A stretch of DNA of 64,000 bases from Paraburkholderia hospita. Its GTDB lineage: Bacteria; Pseudomonadota; Gammaproteobacteria; Burkholderiales; Burkholderiaceae. Below the pieces are notes generated by a model. That model was not told where the DNA came from and searched no databases. It saw only the letters and a list, made by a program, of their open reading frames with translations. Below are positions 45,804 to 55,338 of the stretch, piece by piece; positions within the stretch are counted from its first letter, which is position 1; every line of letters begins with the position of its first letter. The translations under genes and the position numbers were made by a program. The stretch lies in NCBI RefSeq assembly GCF_002902965.1, contig NZ_CP026106.1, forward strand, positions 558,001 to 622,000, read 5' to 3'.

Positions 45804-45907
45804 TTGTGCGATGCGCACAGCTCTTTTTTATGTTTCCGGCAATCTGTCGAAACGGCGCTGTCACGTTAAATTGTTCGCGACGCAATAGCAGAGAGGGCAC
45901 ATGTTGC

Positions 45908-46274
45908 TCAGAATGCGAACGGATCTTGGGCGGCCTCAGTGAAACGATGCCAGGCGGCAAAGCGTGCGGCGAGCTGTTTGCGATAGAGTGAGGCGCGTAG
46001 CAGGTGTCCCTTGAGCGCGAAGTGCTGCCGGATCGGACCGAAGCTCGATAAGAAAGTCTGCGTGCGTTCAGGCTTCGCGGAAGCCACGCATGCGTCGCTC
46101 GCGTTCGCGCGTCGGCTGATGACTGTTTTTCGCCCGGTTATCGACCCGCGCGCTGGCTTTGACGAAGACGTGTTTGACGTGAGGCAGTGCGGGAATCCCG
46201 GCTTTCGCGGCCGGATAGCTGCGTAGCTGGTCGGTCACGATCTTGCGCGGTGCCTCAGCACACGAGGCAAGCAA
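45908..46274 (-). pseudogene. IS6-family transposase C-terminal remnant
   Basis: On the minus strand 'PRKIVTDQLRSYPAAKAGIP' and 'NRAKNSHQPTRERERRMRGF' give the last third of an IS6-type transposase, including the conserved 'RERRMRGFR'. A one-base shift near 46070 is needed to continue into 'FLSSFGPIRQHFALKGHLLR' and the natural end 'AAQDPFAF'. The N-terminal two thirds are missing. It lies in opposite orientation to the remnant at 43986 and merges with the 3' end of the hydrolase gene at 46235. Confidence 0.8.
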
Positions 46275-47167
46275 TCGCCGGAATGCGCATCGATAAACGC
46301 AGACACATCGTCGAGGACGGGTGCGACCGTGATGACAGACGAGAGCGCGCGAATCGGGCGCGCGAGGCTTCCGACGATGATTGCGTGGTTCACTCCTGTA
46401 TAACGTTCCAGGGTGAAGCGGTCGTGGGCGGACTCGAGTCGCGCAGCGAAGCGCGTCGTATTGCCTGGATCAACTGTGCGATCCGCCGTGCCGACTCCCA
46501 ACCAGATCGGCGGCTCGGATCCGTTGACGTGATTGATCGGCTGGCTGTCTTCTCTCAGTTCGGCTGGAAAAATCGTTTTCAGATTCTCGTCCCGCAAGGG
46601 AAGGAAATCGTACGGACCGGCCAGCCCGATTGCGCCTGCGAGTGAATGCGCGTCGATGCCGTATCGCATCAGATAATGCCGATCCGTTGCGAGCAGCATC
46701 ACAATCTGCGCGCCGGCTGAATGTCCCATCAGAAACATATGCTGCGGGTCAGCGCCAAAGTCTGCTGCGTGCGTGTGCGCCCAGTCGACCGCTGCGGCTG
46801 CGTCCTCGATAAATCCCGGAAAGATTGTGTCGGGATAGAGCCGGTAGTCGGGAATTACCGTCACGTAACCGCGCGACGCCAGCGCCTCTCCAACAAACCG
46901 GTAATCCCGCCGATCACCCGTTTGCCAGCTGCCGCCATAGAAGAAGACCACCAGCGGTCTCGGCGTGTCTGCTGATGCAGATGACGTCGGCACATAGACG
47001 TCAAGAGCGTGCCGGTCGCCACTTTCATACGGGAGTGCAGTATGCGCCGAGTAACCGGTCCGTGGTACGAGCGCGTCAATGAGCTTGACGGGACTGCATG
47101 CCGCGAGCGTTGCTGCCGCCGTGACGGCCAACACCAGACATCGCGACCGCATTCTGATGGCTTTCAT
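46235..47167 (-). CDS. Alpha/beta hydrolase lipoprotein (esterase type)
   Basis: A 310-aa predicted lipoprotein: the signal peptide ends in the lipobox 'LAAC' (Cys24). The oxyanion-hole motif 'FFYGGSW' (about 75-81) and nucleophile Ser150 in 'MGHSAGAQ' identify a BD-FAE/carboxylesterase-like hydrolase; His in 'YTGVNHAIIVGSL' completes the triad. Its last 13 or so codons ('DCLPRVLRHRARS') lie within the IS6 remnant and are out of that element's frame, so the native C-terminus was replaced by insertion. The catalytic parts are intact. Confidence 0.82.
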   Translation of the reverse strand: MKAIRMRSRCLVLAVTAAATLAACSPVKLIDALVPRTGYSAHTALPYESGDRHALDVYVPTSSASADTPRPLVVFFYGGSWQTGDRRDYRFVGEALASRGYVTVIPDYRLYPDTIFPGFIEDAAAAVDWAHTHAADFGADPQHMFLMGHSAGAQIVMLLATDRHYLMRYGIDAHSLAGAIGLAGPYDFLPLRDENLKTIFPAELREDSQPINHVNGSEPPIWLGVGTADRTVDPGNTTRFAARLESAHDRFTLERYTGVNHAIIVGSLARPIRALSSVITVAPVLDDVSAFIDAHSGDCLPRVLRHRARS

Positions 47168-47575
47168 GAGGGGGCCTCTCGACAGAACGGCGGGCTAGCG
47201 CCCAAGCTTGTTTATACGCGAGCCGAGATCACGCGGATGCGAACGGCGCAGAGCCGATCGGCAACAAAACGTTGTGGTCTGCTGGCCCTCATGAAACCAT
47301 ACGAGGAACATTCCATGCGCAAGCTTCGACCGACGTTCTGGAAAATCGGGCTGCTCGCATCCAACCTGAATCGTTCAACACGTGGATCAACAAGAAGCCT
47401 GGAATTTCGCCCAGGCTAACCATCCGTCATCCTGGTTAATTGATCCGCAGATGGGGCGCGGGTTATTTTACGAAAAACCCAGCGTCACCACCCGCGCAGA
47501 ATCACCGCGCGCCCGGCTCCACGCCAGGCCAGTGAAGGGGGATAGCGCGCATCAAGCCCATTCGAAGGAGACACC
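47168..47575. other. 408-base divergent intergenic region
   Basis: It lies between the minus-strand hydrolase and acs. No gene is recognised. AGCCTGG (47396-47402) and CCAGGCT (47411-47417) form a perfect 7-bp hairpin with an 8-base loop in the probable acs leader. GAAGGAG at about 47562 is the acs ribosome binding site. Confidence 0.45.
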
Positions 47576-49558
47576 ATGCACGACATCAAATCAATGAAAC
47601 GAGAGATTCCCGTTTTTGAGGTGCCAGACGCGTTCTCGAAGCGGGCGACGATCGCAGGTATGGGCGTCTACAATGCGCTGTGCGCAGAAGCAGAAAAAGA
47701 CTACGAAGGATTCTGGGCTCGCCTCGCTCGCGGTAATCTTTTTTGGTCCAGACCATTTACGCAGGCTCTGGACGAGAGCAACGCGCCATTTTATCGATGG
47801 TTTGGTGATGGTCAGCTCAACGCGTCGTACAACTGTCTTGACCGCAATCTGCAAACCGGGAACGGCGACAAAGCCGCAATCCTGTTTGAGGCAGACGACG
47901 GCGCATTAACGCGCGTCACATATCGCGAGCTGCATGCCAAAGTCTGCCGGTTCGCAAACGCGCTGAAGAGCCTTGGTGTCTCCGGGGGCGACCGTGTCGT
48001 CATCTATCTGCCGATGTCGATCGAAGGCGTAGTCGCCATGCAGGCTTGCGCTCGCATTGGAGCGATCCATTCGGTGGTCTTCGGAGGTTTTTCGGCGAAG
48101 GCACTGCAGGAGCGTATCGCCGATCTTGGTGCGGTTTTGCTGATCACGGCGGACGAACAGATGAGGGCGGGGAAGGTGCTTCCGCTCAAGTCCATCGCGG
48201 ACGAGGCGCTCACGATGGGAGGCTGCGAGTCCGTGCGTCACGTAGTGGTTTACCGGCGGACAGGCAACAGGATCGAATGGATTGAAAATCGCGATCGCTG
48301 GATGCACGAGATTTCGGCGAGCCAGCCCGAGACATGCGAAGCCGAACCGGTGGACGCCGAGCATCCCCTCTTTGTGTTGTACACGTCCGGTTCCACCGGC
48401 CGTCCTAAAGGCGTACAACACAGCACGGCCGGCTACCTGCTCTGGGCGATGCTCACGATGCAATGGACATTCGACATCAAGCCGGAGGACGTGTTCTGGT
48501 GTACCGCAGATATTGGCTGGATCACGGGGCACACGTATATTGCATACGGGCCGCTCGCGGCGGGCGCAACGCAGATCATGTTCGAAGGTGTGCCGACGTA
48601 TCCCAACGCGGGCCGCTTCTGGGAAATGATCTCGCGCCACAGGGTCAGCATTTTCTACACCGCGCCGACGGCGATCCGCTCGTTGATCAAGGCAGCCGAC
48701 GCGAATCCCCAGGTGCGCCCCAGCCGCTATGACCTGACGAGTTTGCGGCTGCTCGGCACTGTGGGCGAGCCAATCAACCCTGATACGTGGCAGTGGTATC
48801 ACCATCACATCGGCAGCGATCGCTGTCCAATTGTCGACACCTTCTGGCAGACCGAAACCGGCGGCCATATGATCGCGCCTTTGCCCGGTGCGACGCCGCT
48901 CGTGCCGGGCTCGTGCACGCTTCCGTTGCCGGGCATCATGGCCTCGGTGGTCGATGAAAGCGGGCAGGCATTGCCGGATGGGAGTGGCGGAATCCTTGCG
49001 ATCCGGCGCCCATGGCCGTCGATGATCCGCACGATCTGGGGCGATCCTGAGCGATTCCGGCAGAGTTACTTTCCCGCGGAACTTGGAGGTAACCTCTATC
49101 TCGCTGGTGACGGAGCGATCCGCGACAAGGACAACGGCTACTTCACGATCACGGGTCGCATCGACGACGTGCTCAACGTTTCCGGACACCGGATGGGGAC
49201 GATGGAGATCGAATCGGCGTTGGTCGCCCACCCTCTGGTGGCCGAGGCCGCCGTAGTGGGTCGTGCCGATGAAGTGACCGGGGAGGCCATCTGCGCCTTC
49301 GTGGTGCTCAAGCGCGAGTGTCCGTTGGGCGGCGAAGCGCGGCAACTCGCTGGCGACCTCCGAAAATGGGTAGGCGAGCAGATCGGACCGATTGCCAAGC
49401 CGAAGGACATCCGGTTCGGAGACAACTTGCCGAAGACACGCTCGGGGAAGATCATGCGGCGACTGCTACGCTCGCTGGCTAAAGGTGAAACAATCACCCA
49501 GGATGTCTCGACTCTCGAAAATCCCGCGATTCTGGAGCAACTGGGCGAGGCATTCTAG
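47576..49558 (+). CDS. acs: Acetyl-CoA synthetase (AMP-forming)
   Basis: A 660-aa acyl-CoA synthetase. '[16 protein letters not shown]' is the P-loop, '[14 protein letters not shown]', '[12 protein letters not shown]' and the hinge '[20 protein letters not shown]' are Acs-specific, and the acetylation-site Lys is in '[10 protein letters not shown]' near the C-terminus. It converts acetate, ATP and CoA to acetyl-CoA. GAAGGAG precedes ATG 47576. It is upstream of mdcR and faces the malonate decarboxylase operon, whose product is acetate, giving a sensible division of labour. Propionate use cannot be excluded. Confidence 0.9.
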   Translation: MHDIKSMKREIPVFEVPDAFSKRATIAGMGVYNALCAEAEKDYEGFWARLARGNLFWSRPFTQALDESNAPFYRWFGDGQLNASYNCLDRNLQTGNGDKAAILFEADDGALTRVTYRELHAKVCRFANALKSLGVSGGDRVVIYLPMSIEGVVAMQACARIGAIHSVVFGGFSAKALQERIADLGAVLLITADEQMRAGKVLPLKSIADEALTMGGCESVRHVVVYRRTGNRIEWIENRDRWMHEISASQPETCEAEPVDAEHPLFVLYTSGSTGRPKGVQHSTAGYLLWAMLTMQWTFDIKPEDVFWCTADIGWITGHTYIAYGPLAAGATQIMFEGVPTYPNAGRFWEMISRHRVSIFYTAPTAIRSLIKAADANPQVRPSRYDLTSLRLLGTVGEPINPDTWQWYHHHIGSDRCPIVDTFWQTETGGHMIAPLPGATPLVPGSCTLPLPGIMASVVDESGQALPDGSGGILAIRRPWPSMIRTIWGDPERFRQSYFPAELGGNLYLAGDGAIRDKDNGYFTITGRIDDVLNVSGHRMGTMEIESALVAHPLVAEAAVVGRADEVTGEAICAFVVLKRECPLGGEARQLAGDLRKWVGEQIGPIAKPKDIRFGDNLPKTRSGKIMRRLLRSLAKGETITQDVSTLENPAILEQLGEAF

Positions 49559-49703
49559 CGTCGACGTATACTGAGGGATGGTATCAGTACCCTCGCGTTC
49601 GCACACGATCAACGAGTCACCATGGCAATCCCCGCCTCTCCCCGGCAAAGCAGAATGAGCGAACCATCGCCGTCTGAGCGCCGAAGGATGCGGGGTAACG
49701 CTA

Positions 49704-49731
49704 TTGACACCCGTTAGCGCGAAACGATAAC
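49704..49731 (+). promoter_or_regulatory. Candidate promoter of mdcR
   Basis: TTGACA (49704-49709) and GATAAC (49726-49731) with a 16-base spacer, about 30 bases before ATG 49761. A perfect -35 makes it credible; it has not been tested. Confidence 0.45.
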
Positions 49732-49760
49732 GCTCAATTCCGACACATCCAAAGCCCGAG

Positions 49761-50675
49761 ATGCGCGACCGAATCGACGATGAGATCACCTTTCGCAAGC
49801 TGGAAGTCCTGCTCGCGTTCATGGAGACGGGCAACCTGTCAAAGGCGGCCGAGGTCCTGGACGTCAGCACGGTCAGCGTGCACCGGGCGTTGCATTCGCT
49901 CGAACAAGGCGTGCGCTGCGCGCTGTTCCGGCACGAGGGCCGCAATCTGAAGTCGACGGAAGCCGCACAAATGCTCGCCGACGTGGCAGAGGAAGTGCTC
50001 ACACTGATGTCCGACGGCATTCGCGCGACGCGCGAGGCCGCGGGCTATTCGTCAGACCGTCTGAAGATCGGCTCGCTGTATTCGCTGACGATCAAGACCG
50101 TGCCGGGCATCATCATCGACCTGAAGGTGCGTCGGCCAACCCTTCAGGTCGAACTCGTGCTCGGGTCGAATGCCGAGCTGCTCGACAAGCTGAAGCAGGG
50201 AGCAGTCGATGCGGCGCTAATGGCAGTGGCCGAGGGCGAGCCTGAAGTCGATTCGTTGCCGCTCTTCGAAGACGACATCTTTTTCGCGGCACCCGCAAAC
50301 TCGCGCTTTGCGAATCAGCAAGCGGTCGACCTGAGGGATTGTCGCGACGAGACATTCGTGTCGCTTGGCGAGGGTTTCGTCACCTATCACGGCTTTCGGG
50401 ACGCGTTTCGCGTGGCGGACTTCACGCCGAACGTGACGATGAAGGTCGGCGATATCTTCTCGCTGATGAATCTGGTGAGCGGCGGGGTCGGATATACGCT
50501 GCTGCCGGGCCGCGTGCGCGGCGTGTTCGGCGACAAGGTGCAATTCATTCCGCTCAAGCCACAATACCTGATGCGTCAGACCATTGGTGTCAGCTATCTG
50601 CGTGCGCGTGAACGCGATCCGAACCTGCTTGCGCTGATGGCGGTCTGCCGTCTGCGAACCCGCAACGCCGATTGA
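49761..50675 (+). CDS. mdcR: Malonate utilisation LysR regulator MdcR
   Basis: A 304-aa LTTR whose sequence follows the MdcR pattern closely: 'DDEITFRKLEVLLAFMETGN', 'VSVHRALHSLEQGVRC', 'ETFVSLGEGFVTYHGFRDAF' and 'GVGYTLLPGRVRGVF'. It should sense malonate (or a derivative) and activate the mdc operon that converges on it from the right: its stop is 21 bases from the mdcH stop. The mdc promoter, however, is some 7.5 kb away at the far end of that operon. Confidence 0.88.
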   Translation: MRDRIDDEITFRKLEVLLAFMETGNLSKAAEVLDVSTVSVHRALHSLEQGVRCALFRHEGRNLKSTEAAQMLADVAEEVLTLMSDGIRATREAAGYSSDRLKIGSLYSLTIKTVPGIIIDLKVRRPTLQVELVLGSNAELLDKLKQGAVDAALMAVAEGEPEVDSLPLFEDDIFFAAPANSRFANQQAVDLRDCRDETFVSLGEGFVTYHGFRDAFRVADFTPNVTMKVGDIFSLMNLVSGGVGYTLLPGRVRGVFGDKVQFIPLKPQYLMRQTIGVSYLRARERDPNLLALMAVCRLRTRNAD

Positions 50676-50696
50676 AGGTCATTCGGCGTTCGGCCG

Positions 50697-51629
50697 TCAT
50701 GCGTGCGAGCGTTCGCGCTCGATCAACATACAAAGATCGGGTAATGCGGTCTCGCTGCTGCTGGCCGCGATGCCTTCATTGAAGGTTGCGCGGGTCATGC
50801 GGGTCAATACGTTGCCGCACGGCATCTCGATTACGAGGCGGGCGCCGCGCTCCCACGCGAGCCGCATCGTGTCGAACCAGCGCACCTGCTGCGCCATGTT
50901 GCCGGCAAGATCGGCCGAGATGCGTGGACCGTCGAACAGCGGCCGCGCCGCGCTGCTGCTCAGGTACACCGCACGAGGCGCATGCAGGGTGACCTGCGCA
51001 AATGCTTCGGCGAGTGCGGCCGCTGGCTCGTCGAGCAACGCGCAATGGGATGGCACGGCGACGTCGAGCCGCTCGCAGCGTTGCGCGCCGTGTTCCAGTG
51101 CAAGCGTAGCGAGTTCATGCATTGCGGCGTCGCTGCCGGCAACCACCATCTGTGTCTCGGCATTGAGGTTCGCGAGAAAGACTGGCGTGGCCGCGCGGTT
51201 GATCTGTGCGATCAGCGTTTCGAGCGGGCGCTGCCTGAGGCCGACGATCGCCGTCATTCCATAGCCGCTCGGGTAAGCGCGTTCCATCAACTGGCCGCGC
51301 AGTGCTACGAGCCTGACCGCGTCCGCGTAGCGCAGTGCGCCAGCTGTCACTGCGGCCGGATAGGCGCCGATCGACAGACCTGCGACGATGTCCGGTTCGT
51401 AGCCGTACGCACTAAACACACGCGCCTGCGCGACACCCGCGATCAAAAGGCATAGCTGAACGGCGATGGTCGAGCGCAGCGAAGCGATGTCATCGAGCGA
51501 GCGGACATCATAGCCGAGCGTATCGCTGGCCTCTTCGAGCGCGAGCGACGTTTCGATGTGATCCGGCAGCGCATCGAGCATGTCGCTTTTTTGCGAGCCC
51601 TGGCCGGGGAAGGTGAACAGGATGCTCAT
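50697..51629 (-). CDS. mdcH: Malonate decarboxylase epsilon subunit, malonyl-CoA:ACP transacylase
   Basis: A 310-aa FabD-type acyltransferase that loads malonyl onto the MdcC acyl carrier. 'FTFPGQGSQKSDML' at the N-terminus and active-site Ser86 in 'GLSIGAYPA' are present. ATG 51629 overlaps the mdcG stop. Last gene of the mdc operon. Confidence 0.92.
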   Translation of the reverse strand: MSILFTFPGQGSQKSDMLDALPDHIETSLALEEASDTLGYDVRSLDDIASLRSTIAVQLCLLIAGVAQARVFSAYGYEPDIVAGLSIGAYPAAVTAGALRYADAVRLVALRGQLMERAYPSGYGMTAIVGLRQRPLETLIAQINRAATPVFLANLNAETQMVVAGSDAAMHELATLALEHGAQRCERLDVAVPSHCALLDEPAAALAEAFAQVTLHAPRAVYLSSSAARPLFDGPRISADLAGNMAQQVRWFDTMRLAWERGARLVIEMPCGNVLTRMTRATFNEGIAASSSETALPDLCMLIERERSHA

Positions 51630-52330
51630 GACGGTTGCGATAGAGACGGGGCGTGAGCAGCCCACGGGTTGGCGACAAGCATTGGCCCCTGACCCGTCTT
51701 CAACAGCACGCGGTCTGTGAGCCCCGCCCATTCGGCGAGCGCAAAGCCGGCGTCGCCGGTATCGACCTGCATGTCGACGCGTGCGCCAGCAGCCTGAAGA
51801 ACAGAAAGAATCGAGCGCGCATCGTCGCGAGACAACGGCTTCGCGGCGCGCAGCAGCAGATCGAGGTCGCTGTCCGGTCGCAGTGTGCTGATGCCGCTTG
51901 CCAACGCGAAGCCGACGCTGCCGGTGATGCCCCACGTCAGCTGCAAGCGGTCGAGTTCAGGCGCAACGTGGTTTAGCGCACTCACGCACGGCAGCTTCGC
52001 AAAGCCGGCATGACGGCGCCAGGCCCGTGCTTGCGCAAGCGATTCCGGTGTGACATGGCGCCGGATGCGCGCGCGCGGCACACAGGCGGCGAAGCGCTGG
52101 CTGCGTTCATGTCCGCGCAAGCCGACGGGCACCAACCCATCATCGATAACCGTTTCGCGACGCACCACAACCGGGGCAAGAGTCAGCCATTTGCGCGTGG
52201 CCCATGCAGGCACCGGTGAAGTCGATCGAACGTCATGCGGGTCACCGATCCACAGCAGATCGTGCGGGCGCAACGTTGCGTCAGTGGCTCGAGCGGTGCG
52301 CATGCCGATTTTCCTGGAAGCGACGCTCAC
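51626..52330 (-). CDS. mdcG: Phosphoribosyl-dephospho-CoA transferase (holo-ACP synthase)
   Basis: A 234-aa nucleotidyltransferase that attaches the 2'-(5''-triphosphoribosyl)-3'-dephospho-CoA group to MdcC. 'GSVGFALASG' followed by 'RPDSDLDLLLR' is the nucleotidyltransferase Gly-Ser/Asp-x-Asp motif. GTG 52330 overlaps the madM stop (GTGA); ATG 52303 is an alternative start. Confidence 0.88.
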   Translation of the reverse strand: MSVASRKIGMRTARATDATLRPHDLLWIGDPHDVRSTSPVPAWATRKWLTLAPVVVRRETVIDDGLVPVGLRGHERSQRFAACVPRARIRRHVTPESLAQARAWRRHAGFAKLPCVSALNHVAPELDRLQLTWGITGSVGFALASGISTLRPDSDLDLLLRAAKPLSRDDARSILSVLQAAGARVDMQVDTGDAGFALAEWAGLTDRVLLKTGQGPMLVANPWAAHAPSLSQPS

Positions 52331-53094
52331 GGGTTCACCAGCGCTCTCGTCGCAAAGAACAGCACCGACGGTCCGAGCAGGCAGCCGACGCCCGTATGAA
52401 ACGTCGCGATCAACGCGCCATAAGGCACGAGCCGCCGATCAGTAGCGGCAAGCCCCGCGCTGACGCCGCTTACAGTGCCCGCAAGGCCGCCGAAGATCAT
52501 CGCGGAGCGGGGCGTCTTCAGCCCCATGAAGTTAGCCGCGATCGGCGTGCCGATCATGACGATGATCGCCTTGATCAGGCCGGTCGCGATGCTCAGCGCA
52601 ATCACGTCGGAACTGGCACCGATCGCCGCGCCTGTCACCGGCCCGACGATGTAAGTGACGGCGCCCGCACCGATGGTCGTCATGCTGACCGCGTCGGTGT
52701 AGCCGAACGCATGCGCGATGCTCGCGCCGACGATGAACGGCAACAGCGTGCCGAGCAGCAGCGACACCGCGCCGATGAGCCCGGCCTTGCGCGCCTCATT
52801 GGCCTGCACTTCGAACGCGGTGGCGACGATTGCGAAATCGCGCAGCATGGCACCGCCCATCAGGCCGACACCGGTAAAGAGCGGCAAATCCGCGAGACCT
52901 TTCTGTCCGCCCGTGAAGACGCCGCCTAACCACGCGAGCACCAGGCCGACCACGATCGCGATGGCCGAGCCGTGCACGCGTCCGAAGGTGAGTTTGCGCG
53001 AGATCAAAGACGACACCCACATAATCAGACCCACCAGCGCGAACGAAGTCACGAGGCCGTTCTGAACCAGTTCTTTTTCGAGCATGTGCAACAT
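52327..53094 (-). CDS. madM: Malonate transporter subunit MadM
   Basis: A 255-aa membrane protein with many hydrophobic spans and Gly-rich loops ('GLMGGAMLRDFAIVATAFEV' cited as 'GAMLRDFAIVATAFE'). With MadL it forms the two-component Na+/malonate symporter known from Malonomonas. CAGGAG precedes ATG 53094. It lies between madL and mdcG in the mdc operon. Confidence 0.9.
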   Translation of the reverse strand: MLHMLEKELVQNGLVTSFALVGLIMWVSSLISRKLTFGRVHGSAIAIVVGLVLAWLGGVFTGGQKGLADLPLFTGVGLMGGAMLRDFAIVATAFEVQANEARKAGLIGAVSLLLGTLLPFIVGASIAHAFGYTDAVSMTTIGAGAVTYIVGPVTGAAIGASSDVIALSIATGLIKAIIVMIGTPIAANFMGLKTPRSAMIFGGLAGTVSGVSAGLAATDRRLVPYGALIATFHTGVGCLLGPSVLFFATRALVNP

Positions 53095-53108
53095 GATGGA
53101 CTCCTGAT

Positions 53109-53504
53109 TCAGATTTCTTCGAGGTGGGGAGCGTTCACGAACGAGGTGCTGTCGCGACCGGTACGGGAAAGAACGGCGATGCAGCACGCGCAAACGGCTG
53201 CCGCACCAAGTGCCGAAAGTAGCGCGACGGGACCTCCCTTGATCGCTGCCACGACGTTCTGGTTCGCGGCCATCGCGACGACCACGGGGATATACAACGC
53301 GCCCCAGAAGCCGACGCCCGCTTCTGTTTCTTTCGGCAGCAACCCTTTCCCGTGCAGATAGAGGCGCAAAAAGATCAGCAGCAGCATCGCGATGCCAACG
53401 CCACCGACATTCGTCTTGACGCCGATCGCGACCCCGAGCAGGTCGCCGAGAAAAAGTCCGGCCAGATGGCAGAACGCCAGTAGTGCGGTTCCGTAGATGA
53501 TCAT
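53109..53504 (-). CDS. madL: Malonate transporter subunit MadL
   Basis: A 131-aa protein with about four hydrophobic spans, 'ALLAFCHLAGLFLGDLLG' first. It is the small partner of MadM, encoded 14 bases upstream of it. It is separated from mdcE by 165 bases containing two strong hairpins, unlike the otherwise tight gene spacing. Confidence 0.88.
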   Translation of the reverse strand: MIIYGTALLAFCHLAGLFLGDLLGVAIGVKTNVGGVGIAMLLLIFLRLYLHGKGLLPKETEAGVGFWGALYIPVVVAMAANQNVVAAIKGGPVALLSALGAAAVCACCIAVLSRTGRDSTSFVNAPHLEEI

Positions 53505-53520
53505 GTGCTGTCTCCTGTCG

Positions 53521-53553
53521 ACCAGAGTTGACGCTTTAGCGTCTTACTCTGGT
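53521..53553 (-). terminator. Nested hairpin upstream of madL
   Basis: ACCAGAGT pairs with ACTCTGGT (8 bp), and inside it GACGCT pairs with AGCGTC (6 bp) around a TT loop. It lies 17 bases before the madL start, so it could attenuate or be a processing/stability element rather than a full terminator. Confidence 0.5.
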
Positions 53554-53621
53554 CCCATGCAAGTTGATTGCGATGTTTGCTTTATGGACCACTGATGGGT
53601 CGGTACCGGCTGATGAGCGTG

Positions 53622-53652
53622 CCCCGGCGCGGCATCTGATGCCGCATCGGGG
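53622..53652 (-). terminator. Hairpin downstream of mdcE
   Basis: CCCCG...CGGGG encloses GCGGCAT-CTG-ATGCCGC (7-bp stem, 3-base loop) with one 2x2 mismatch. It begins 18 bases after the mdcE stop. No T-run; may reduce read-through or protect the upstream mRNA. Confidence 0.5.
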
Positions 53653-53669
53653 CAGAGGTCATGGCGTGT

Positions 53670-54485
53670 TCAACGCCATTGCTCGCGCAACTTTTGCCGC
53701 ACGGTCGCGGATGCCGCGCGGTGCGGGCTTGCGAGCCGCCCGGCGAGGCCACGCGACGGGTCGGCTCGAATGTCGTTGAGCGCGTCGTACAGCGTCTTTT
53801 CGATCGTCGTCTGGTCGGCGCCACTGGGTGCATCCGCGTTGCTCACGTGAAGGAGCTTCCACAGCAGCCCGAGCGACGCGTAGTTGTCGATGTCGTAGGC
53901 CATGGGCGGTACCTTCGCGGCAAACGCTTCGAGATCGGCCACCGTGCGCAGCGTGATGCGCGCGGCGGATTCCTTGCCCATCGCGTGCACCATCACCTGC
54001 GGATCGGCGAGCGCGATCAGGCGGTTCGCCTGGTAGCCATGCGCGAGAAACGCGCCCGACACCGCGCGCCCGACGATCAGCCCAATCACAGGATGACCGG
54101 CCAGACGCGCACTTGCGTATGCATCGGCGGCGCCTGCCAGCGCCTGGTGGATCCCGTAGGCTTCTTCGCGCCGTCCATACGCCTGACTCTGGACATCGAT
54201 GATCGCAACGATCGGGCGCTTCTCTTCGCGCGCCGCATCGGCGTCGATCACCTCGCGCACCGCGCGCGCAAGTTCCCATCCTTCGATCAGCCCGACCTCG
54301 CCGCCGCGTACGCGCGGGAACGGATTGTCGGGAGTGGGCACCACCGCGATATAGCGGGCCGGGTGCTCGCCGAGCCGCGCATCGACCACCCGTACCGAGG
54401 ACGGAAAGCCGTGCTGCAAAGGTGCGCTGTAGGTGAGCGCGTCGAGCCAGACGGCGCCCCGCGCGGAAAGCTGCTGTGTGCTCAT
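53670..54485 (-). CDS. mdcE: Malonate decarboxylase gamma subunit
   Basis: A 271-aa carboxyltransferase-fold subunit. With MdcD it decarboxylates the malonyl thioester on MdcC to acetyl. Landmarks: 'RVRGGEVGLIEGWELARAV', 'IVAIIDVQSQAYGRREEAYG' and 'GHPVIGLIVGRAVSGAFLAH'. ATG 54485 overlaps the mdcD stop by four bases. Confidence 0.92.
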   Translation of the reverse strand: MSTQQLSARGAVWLDALTYSAPLQHGFPSSVRVVDARLGEHPARYIAVVPTPDNPFPRVRGGEVGLIEGWELARAVREVIDADAAREEKRPIVAIIDVQSQAYGRREEAYGIHQALAGAADAYASARLAGHPVIGLIVGRAVSGAFLAHGYQANRLIALADPQVMVHAMGKESAARITLRTVADLEAFAAKVPPMAYDIDNYASLGLLWKLLHVSNADAPSGADQTTIEKTLYDALNDIRADPSRGLAGRLASPHRAASATVRQKLREQWR

Positions 54486-55333
54486 GAATTGAACCCCTTG
54501 CCATAGATCGCTACCACTTGTTCCGGTGTGGCCTGCACGCCCGGATCAATCTCGGAAAGCCGTTGCAGAAAGCCGGTGACCCGTTCGCTGCGGCACACGG
54601 CCGAACGTCCCGCGCGAAACAGCTCGATGACGGCCGCTCGGATCGCATCGGTATCGTCGGCGGCGTACACGTCGACGAGACCGGTGCGATGACGCTGCTC
54701 GCAGCCGGTGAAGCTCCAGATCATCGGCCGGTCGCGGGAGTCAAACTCGGCGATGCCGGCCTCCTGTTCGATGACGGCAGGTCCGTTGAGCCCGAGACGC
54801 GCTTCGCGCGTGCCGATCAGATAGCTGCACAGCCCTGCCGAGATCGACATGCCGCCGTAGCAGCCGATCGGACCGGCGGTGATGCCGATCACCGGCTGAT
54901 AGCGGCGCAAGTCGACGATCGCAGCGTGAATCTCCGCGATCGCGGCGAGCCCGAGATTCGCCTCCTGCAGGCGCACGCCACCCGTCTCGAACAGGATTAC
55001 CGCGCGTGTCGGGATGCCGTTGCGGTTGTCTTCGGCGGCGAGTTCGAGGCTGCCCGCGATCTTCGCCGCCGACACCTCGCCCATGCTGCCGCCCTGGTAG
55101 CCACCGTCGATTGCGAGCACGACAGCGGGCTGGCCGTCGATCAGTCCTTTGGCGACCACGGCGCCGTCGTCAGCTTGCGTGACGATCCCTTGCCGCGCGA
55201 GCCAGGGTGAACGCACGCGCTCGAACGGATCGAGCAGTTCATTGAAGCTCCCTGCATCGAGCAGTCGCTTCGCCCGGCTGCGCGCGTCGAGCTCGATGAA
55301 GCTCTGACGCTCGAGCAGTTCCTGTGTATCCAT
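54482..55333 (-). CDS. mdcD: Malonate decarboxylase beta subunit
   Basis: A 283-aa subunit of the malonyl-S-ACP decarboxylase. 'FIELDARSRAKRLLDAGSF', 'GYQGGSMGEVSAAKIAGSLE' and 'LFETGGVRLQEANLGLAAIA' are characteristic carboxyltransferase blocks with oxyanion-hole glycines. It starts five bases after mdcC. Confidence 0.93.
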   Translation of the reverse strand: MDTQELLERQSFIELDARSRAKRLLDAGSFNELLDPFERVRSPWLARQGIVTQADDGAVVAKGLIDGQPAVVLAIDGGYQGGSMGEVSAAKIAGSLELAAEDNRNGIPTRAVILFETGGVRLQEANLGLAAIAEIHAAIVDLRRYQPVIGITAGPIGCYGGMSISAGLCSYLIGTREARLGLNGPAVIEQEAGIAEFDSRDRPMIWSFTGCEQRHRTGLVDVYAADDTDAIRAAVIELFRAGRSAVCRSERVTGFLQRLSEIDPGVQATPEQVVAIYGKGFNS

Positions 55334-55338
55334 GATCG

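Noticed and set aside
53661..54506. 281-codon plus-strand frame over mdcE
   Set aside because: Antisense shadow of a clear malonate decarboxylase gamma subunit.
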